Positions 12,713 through 14,732 of a DNA stretch of 14,732 nucleotides are shown one piece after another; within the stretch, counting starts at the first letter, position 1; each line of letters opens with the position of its first letter. Source of the DNA: Lachnospiraceae bacterium. GTDB taxonomy: Bacteria; Bacillota; Clostridia; Lachnospirales; Lachnospiraceae. The notes under the pieces were generated by a model. It was not told the origin of the DNA, searched no databases, and saw nothing but the letters and a program-made list of their open reading frames with translations. A program made the position numbers and the translations under genes. The DNA is taken from positions 1 to 14,732 of the forward strand of contig CAAGRP010000472.1 in the NCBI GenBank assembly GCA_900772685.1, in the 5' to 3' direction.

Positions 12713-13091
12713 TGTAACAGGTCTTGAAGACCTGGTGAATCAGATCAGCAGTATTGACGCTGACAGGATCGCTCCGATGATGCTGACCGAAGCTTCACCA
12801 TATCTCGAAAAAAATATAAAAAACAGGGCTGCTATGCACAATGCAACCGGTAGCATGATAGCATCGATTAAACCTTCAACAGTTGACCATGACAGTAAAG
12901 GATATCGCATATGCGTAAGACCGACAGGTAAGGATAAAAAAGGTGTAAGAAACATGGAGAAGATGGTATATCTCGAATATGGTACATCTAAGCAGGCAGC
13001 ATCGCCTGTTTTGTCTCCGGCTGTACGAGAATCGGAGAGCACTGTGATATCCAAGATGGAAGAAGTGTTTGAAAGGGAGATCTCGAAATGA
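12699..13091 (+). CDS. HK97 gp10-like tail/neck protein
   Basis: A 130-aa protein of the HK97-gp10 family, a neck or tail-completion component. It begins MAKFDVTGLEDLVNQISSI, typical of the family (FxxxGLDELxxxL). The middle holds HNATGSMIASIK, matching the usual TGxLxxSI segment, and the end has YLEYGTSKQAASPVLSPAVRE, the xxEYGTSxxxAxPFxxPAxxx signature. AAAGGAGGGAAC precedes ATG 12699. The stop overlaps the next start (ATGA, 13088-13091). Confidence 0.88.
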   Translation: MAKFDVTGLEDLVNQISSIDADRIAPMMLTEASPYLEKNIKNRAAMHNATGSMIASIKPSTVDHDSKGYRICVRPTGKDKKGVRNMEKMVYLEYGTSKQAASPVLSPAVRESESTVISKMEEVFEREISK

Positions 13092-13432
13092 CAACATTTG
13101 AAAAAATAGTTAATGCTATTAAGCAGTTCAATCTTCCTCATGCACCGGATGTATATACAGATGATTCGTCAGACGGATGGTTCACTTATAATTATGCTGA
13201 TGATTACGGTGCTAACTTTGCTGATGATGCGCCGCAAGCCGTAATCGTATCAGTGCAAGTACATCTTTTCCTGCCTTTAAAGAAAAATTTCATAGCAACC
13301 AAAAACAAAGTGAGAAATGCACTTTTTAACCAGGGATTCACATTCCCGGATATTACTGTATTAACAGAAGACAAATGGCGACACATAGTTTTTTCATGCG
13401 ACATCATAGAAGAAGATGCGCTTGAATTCTAA
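13088..13432 (+). CDS. Tail completion / tail terminator-type protein
   Basis: A 114-aa alpha/beta protein lying between the gp10-like gene and the tail tube gene, where siphoviruses encode the tail terminator (SPP1 gp17 / lambda gpU position). It has an N-terminal helix (FEKIVNAIKQFNLP), then beta segments (AVIVSVQVHLFLP), a helix with TKNKVRNALFNQGF, and a final strand pair ending IVFSCDIIEEDALEF. The assignment rests mainly on position, length and secondary-structure pattern, because the family varies widely in sequence. Confidence 0.72.
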   Translation: MTTFEKIVNAIKQFNLPHAPDVYTDDSSDGWFTYNYADDYGANFADDAPQAVIVSVQVHLFLPLKKNFIATKNKVRNALFNQGFTFPDITVLTEDKWRHIVFSCDIIEEDALEF

Positions 13433-13452
13433 AAGAAAAGGAGAAAAATACA

Positions 13453-14001
13453 ATGGCTTATATTGGTTTAAGGAATCCGATAATCGGAAAGAGAACAGCA
13501 GCTAACACATACTCTGATGCATTAGCACTCGGAAAAGCAGTATCAATGGAAATCACACCGAACTTTGCAGAAGCGTCACTTTATGCAGACGACGGACAGG
13601 CTGAGTATGTTAAAGAGTTTTCGAACGCTGATGTTACACTTGGAACATCAACAATTCCGGCAAAACTTTTTAATGTTATGTTTGGCCACACGGTAGGAGA
13701 GACAGATTCAACTATCACATATAACAAGGACGACCAGAACGGATATGTTGGACTTGGAGTGATTGCACCGAGCATCGTCGATGATGCGAGAGGCTTTGAT
13801 GCTCTTTTCCTTCCGAAAGTAAAATTTGCGGATCCTGCAGATAGCTTTGAGACGAAGGGCGAGTCTGTAACATTCAAGACACCTTCCATATCAGGCAAGG
13901 CATCAGCTGATGATGACGGAAACTGGAAATATGTTAAGACATTTGCTTCCGAGGCTGAGGCTGTGAAGTGGATCAATACAAAATTCGGCAAAGCTGAATA
14001 A
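13453..14001 (+). CDS. Major tail tube protein (phi13/TP901-1 type)
   Basis: A 182-aa tube subunit that polymerises into the long tail. It starts MAYIGLRNPIIGKRTAANTY and continues with GKAVSMEITPNFAEASLYAD and a conserved VTLGTSTIP segment, typical of phi13-family major tail proteins. The rest is beta-rich (GYVGLGVIAPSI, ALFLPKVKFADP) and ends with a short helix. AAGGAG lies upstream of ATG 13453. Length and position before the chaperone gene are normal, and the ending SEAEAVKWINTKFG suggests no separate Ig-like extension. Confidence 0.9.
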   Translation: MAYIGLRNPIIGKRTAANTYSDALALGKAVSMEITPNFAEASLYADDGQAEYVKEFSNADVTLGTSTIPAKLFNVMFGHTVGETDSTITYNKDDQNGYVGLGVIAPSIVDDARGFDALFLPKVKFADPADSFETKGESVTFKTPSISGKASADDDGNWKYVKTFASEAEAVKWINTKFGKAE

Positions 14002-14013
14002 TAAGGAGACTAT

Positions 14014-14445
14014 ATGTTCGAAACACCTAATAAAATCACACTGTCCGGAAATGAATACCCTATCAAATGCGATATGCTTGTTCTGGAAAAAGTCCAGGAC
14101 AAGTATGGAGACCTTGCTAAGTTCGAGGACAAGATAAGGAAATTTGTCCCGGATGTTGACGCGGACGGAAACTATATCAAAAATGCCGATGGTCTTGTAA
14201 TAGGACATTATGAATATCCTGAGATATCAGCTCTTATTGATCTGACATACTGGTGTATATGTGAAGGCATGGACATCGAAGGCATTGAAGAAGGACGACC
14301 TGCGGACAGAATGGAGCTTATGAGGCTTGTAGATATCACGCCTCTTGAGCTTTCTGAGATCATGCATACTGAATACGTAGGATGTTTCGCAAGAAAAAAC
14401 CCACAGACCACGCAGAATCAGAAGAAGGCTCAGAAAAAGAACTGA
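14014..14445 (+). CDS. Tail assembly chaperone, gpG-like
   Basis: A 143-aa protein immediately after the tail tube gene, occupying the place of lambda gpG. It holds the tape measure protein during tube assembly and is not in the virion. The N-terminus (KITLSGNEYPIKCDMLVLEK, then VQDKYGDLAKFEDKI) and middle (EYPEISALIDLTYWCICEG) are helical, and the end is Lys/Gln-rich (TQNQKKAQKKN). AAGGAG precedes ATG 14014. The last codons AAA AAG AAC precede TGA and offer a -1 slip into the overlapping frame, the usual G/GT arrangement. Confidence 0.85.
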   Translation: MFETPNKITLSGNEYPIKCDMLVLEKVQDKYGDLAKFEDKIRKFVPDVDADGNYIKNADGLVIGHYEYPEISALIDLTYWCICEGMDIEGIEEGRPADRMELMRLVDITPLELSEIMHTEYVGCFARKNPQTTQNQKKAQKKN

Positions 14446-14630
14446 TTCTGGATTTCGCGTGGATCGTATTCATAGGAATGCAAATCGGATACTGTGAAAA
14501 AGAGATCGCACACATGTACTTTGGTAAATGGTGTGATCTCTTTGAACATTATAAGAAGATGCATAATCTTAAAATGACACGGTCACTTTTTGAAGAACCG
14601 AAAAAAGCTGTATCATTGCTTGAGATTTAA
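14382..14630 (+). CDS. Frame encoding the T domain of the gpGT-like chaperone
   Basis: This frame is -1 relative to the gpG-like gene and overlaps its end. Its own ATG at 14382 has only a weak GTAGG upstream, so expression as a fusion is more likely. If ribosomes slip back one base at AAAAAG (14434-14439), residues 1-142 of gpG are joined to the segment starting ELILDFAWIVFIGMQIG, making a protein of about 205 aa. The T part is helical and contains the short-spaced WIVFIGMQIGYCEKEIAHMY and FEHYKKMHNLK motifs. In lambda-like tails the longer form recruits tail tube subunits to the tape measure complex. Confidence 0.75.
   Translation: MFRKKKPTDHAESEEGSEKELILDFAWIVFIGMQIGYCEKEIAHMYFGKWCDLFEHYKKMHNLKMTRSLFEEPKKAVSLLEI
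14434..14439 (+). other. Candidate -1 ribosomal slippery site
   Basis: AAAAAG, read AAA AAG in the gpG frame, allows a slip to AAA in the -1 frame. TGA follows at 14443-14445. The preceding base is G, so the full consensus heptamer AAAAAAG is not met and slippage may rest mainly on A AAG. Confidence 0.65.
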
Positions 14631-14639
14631 TGATATAAT
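14631..14639 (+). promoter_or_regulatory. Extended -10 promoter element after the chaperone gene
   Basis: TGATATAAT starts right after the stop at 14628-14630 and is a perfect TGnTATAAT extended -10. No good -35 lies at 17 bases (TATCAT at 14611). Transcription would begin near 14646, at the edge of the structured element. Confidence 0.5.
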
Positions 14640-14645
14640 TCATTA

Positions 14646-14725
14646 GGAAAGTAACGGATTCAGAGCAGTTAAAAAGAGAGCAGATTTCTTTGCTGAGTAA
14701 ATCTGCTCTGAATGTGATTCTTTCC
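14646..14725 (+). repeat. Structured element with competing stems
   Basis: GGAAAG (14646-14651) can pair with CTTTCC (14720-14725). Inside, ATTCAGAGCAG (14658-14668) pairs perfectly with 14703-14713, while AGAGCAGATTT (14677-14687) pairs perfectly with 14699-14709. The two inner pairings share CTGCTCT, so they exclude each other. The element could be a leader, small RNA or attenuator. No long T-run is seen within the window. Confidence 0.6.
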
Positions 14726-14732
14726 AATTGTA

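Noticed and set aside
12740..13141. Minus-strand frame opposite the gp10-like gene
   Set aside because: It lies opposite a well-supported gp10-family gene, with no start signal.
1..14732. CRISPR array, tRNA, rRNA or insertion sequence
   Set aside because: No regularly spaced repeats, no tRNA cloverleaf and no transposase were seen in the window.

Overview
This window is the middle of a temperate phage genome or prophage from a low-to-mid GC Firmicute. A clostridial host, probably a gut Lachnospiraceae-type bacterium, is inferred from strong AGGAGG-type ribosome binding sites, tightly overlapping small genes and the kinds of phage protein present. No integrase, lysis gene or host gene lies inside the window, so the exact host and the lysogenic state cannot be read directly.

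Layout. Positions 1-3942 are the end of the early/accessory region: a trimeric dUTPase, two AT-rich unknown genes whose start regions share a 17-bp direct repeat, a PAPS-reductase-like PP-loop enzyme, a remnant that looks like the start of a pentapeptide-repeat protein, a small HExxH metallopeptidase, and a run of very small zinc-ribbon or unknown proteins. Positions 3943-4279 are a non-coding stretch with hairpins and promoter-like elements. Next come an unknown gene and a DUF1492/ArpU-type sigma-region-4-like regulator (4280-5058), which probably controls late transcription. Both are closed by a 13-bp perfect stem.

Positions 5094-5581 hold a self-contained cassette on the opposite strand. 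A near-consensus SigA promoter, with an inverted repeat in its spacer, drives two related hydrophobic microproteins (30 and 26 residues) and a 58-residue ribbon-helix-helix protein. None of these three is longer than 58 residues, so ordinary gene calling easily misses them. This is the best candidate in the window for an undescribed system, possibly a membrane microprotein or toxin-like module with its own repressor.

Positions 5644-14630 return to the plus strand. They hold a YjcQ-family protein, a terminator, an HNH endonuclease, a putative cos/packaging region, and a standard HK97-type head and long-tail morphogenesis cluster. The order is small terminase (P27), large terminase, HK97 portal, ClpP-like prohead protease, HK97 capsid, a frameshifted HeH/LEM-like small protein, head-tail connector, head closure, HK97-gp10-like, tail completion, major tail tube, and tail assembly chaperone with a -1 frameshift product. 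This order indicates a siphovirus. Where the tape measure gene would be expected, the last 100 bases instead show an extended -10 promoter and a structured inverted-repeat element, perhaps the start of an inserted transcription unit.

How the genes work together: HNH, TerS and TerL cut and package DNA through the portal; the protease matures the capsid after its N-terminal scaffold segment has directed assembly; the connector genes join head to tail; the chaperone pair loads the tape measure for tail-tube polymerisation.
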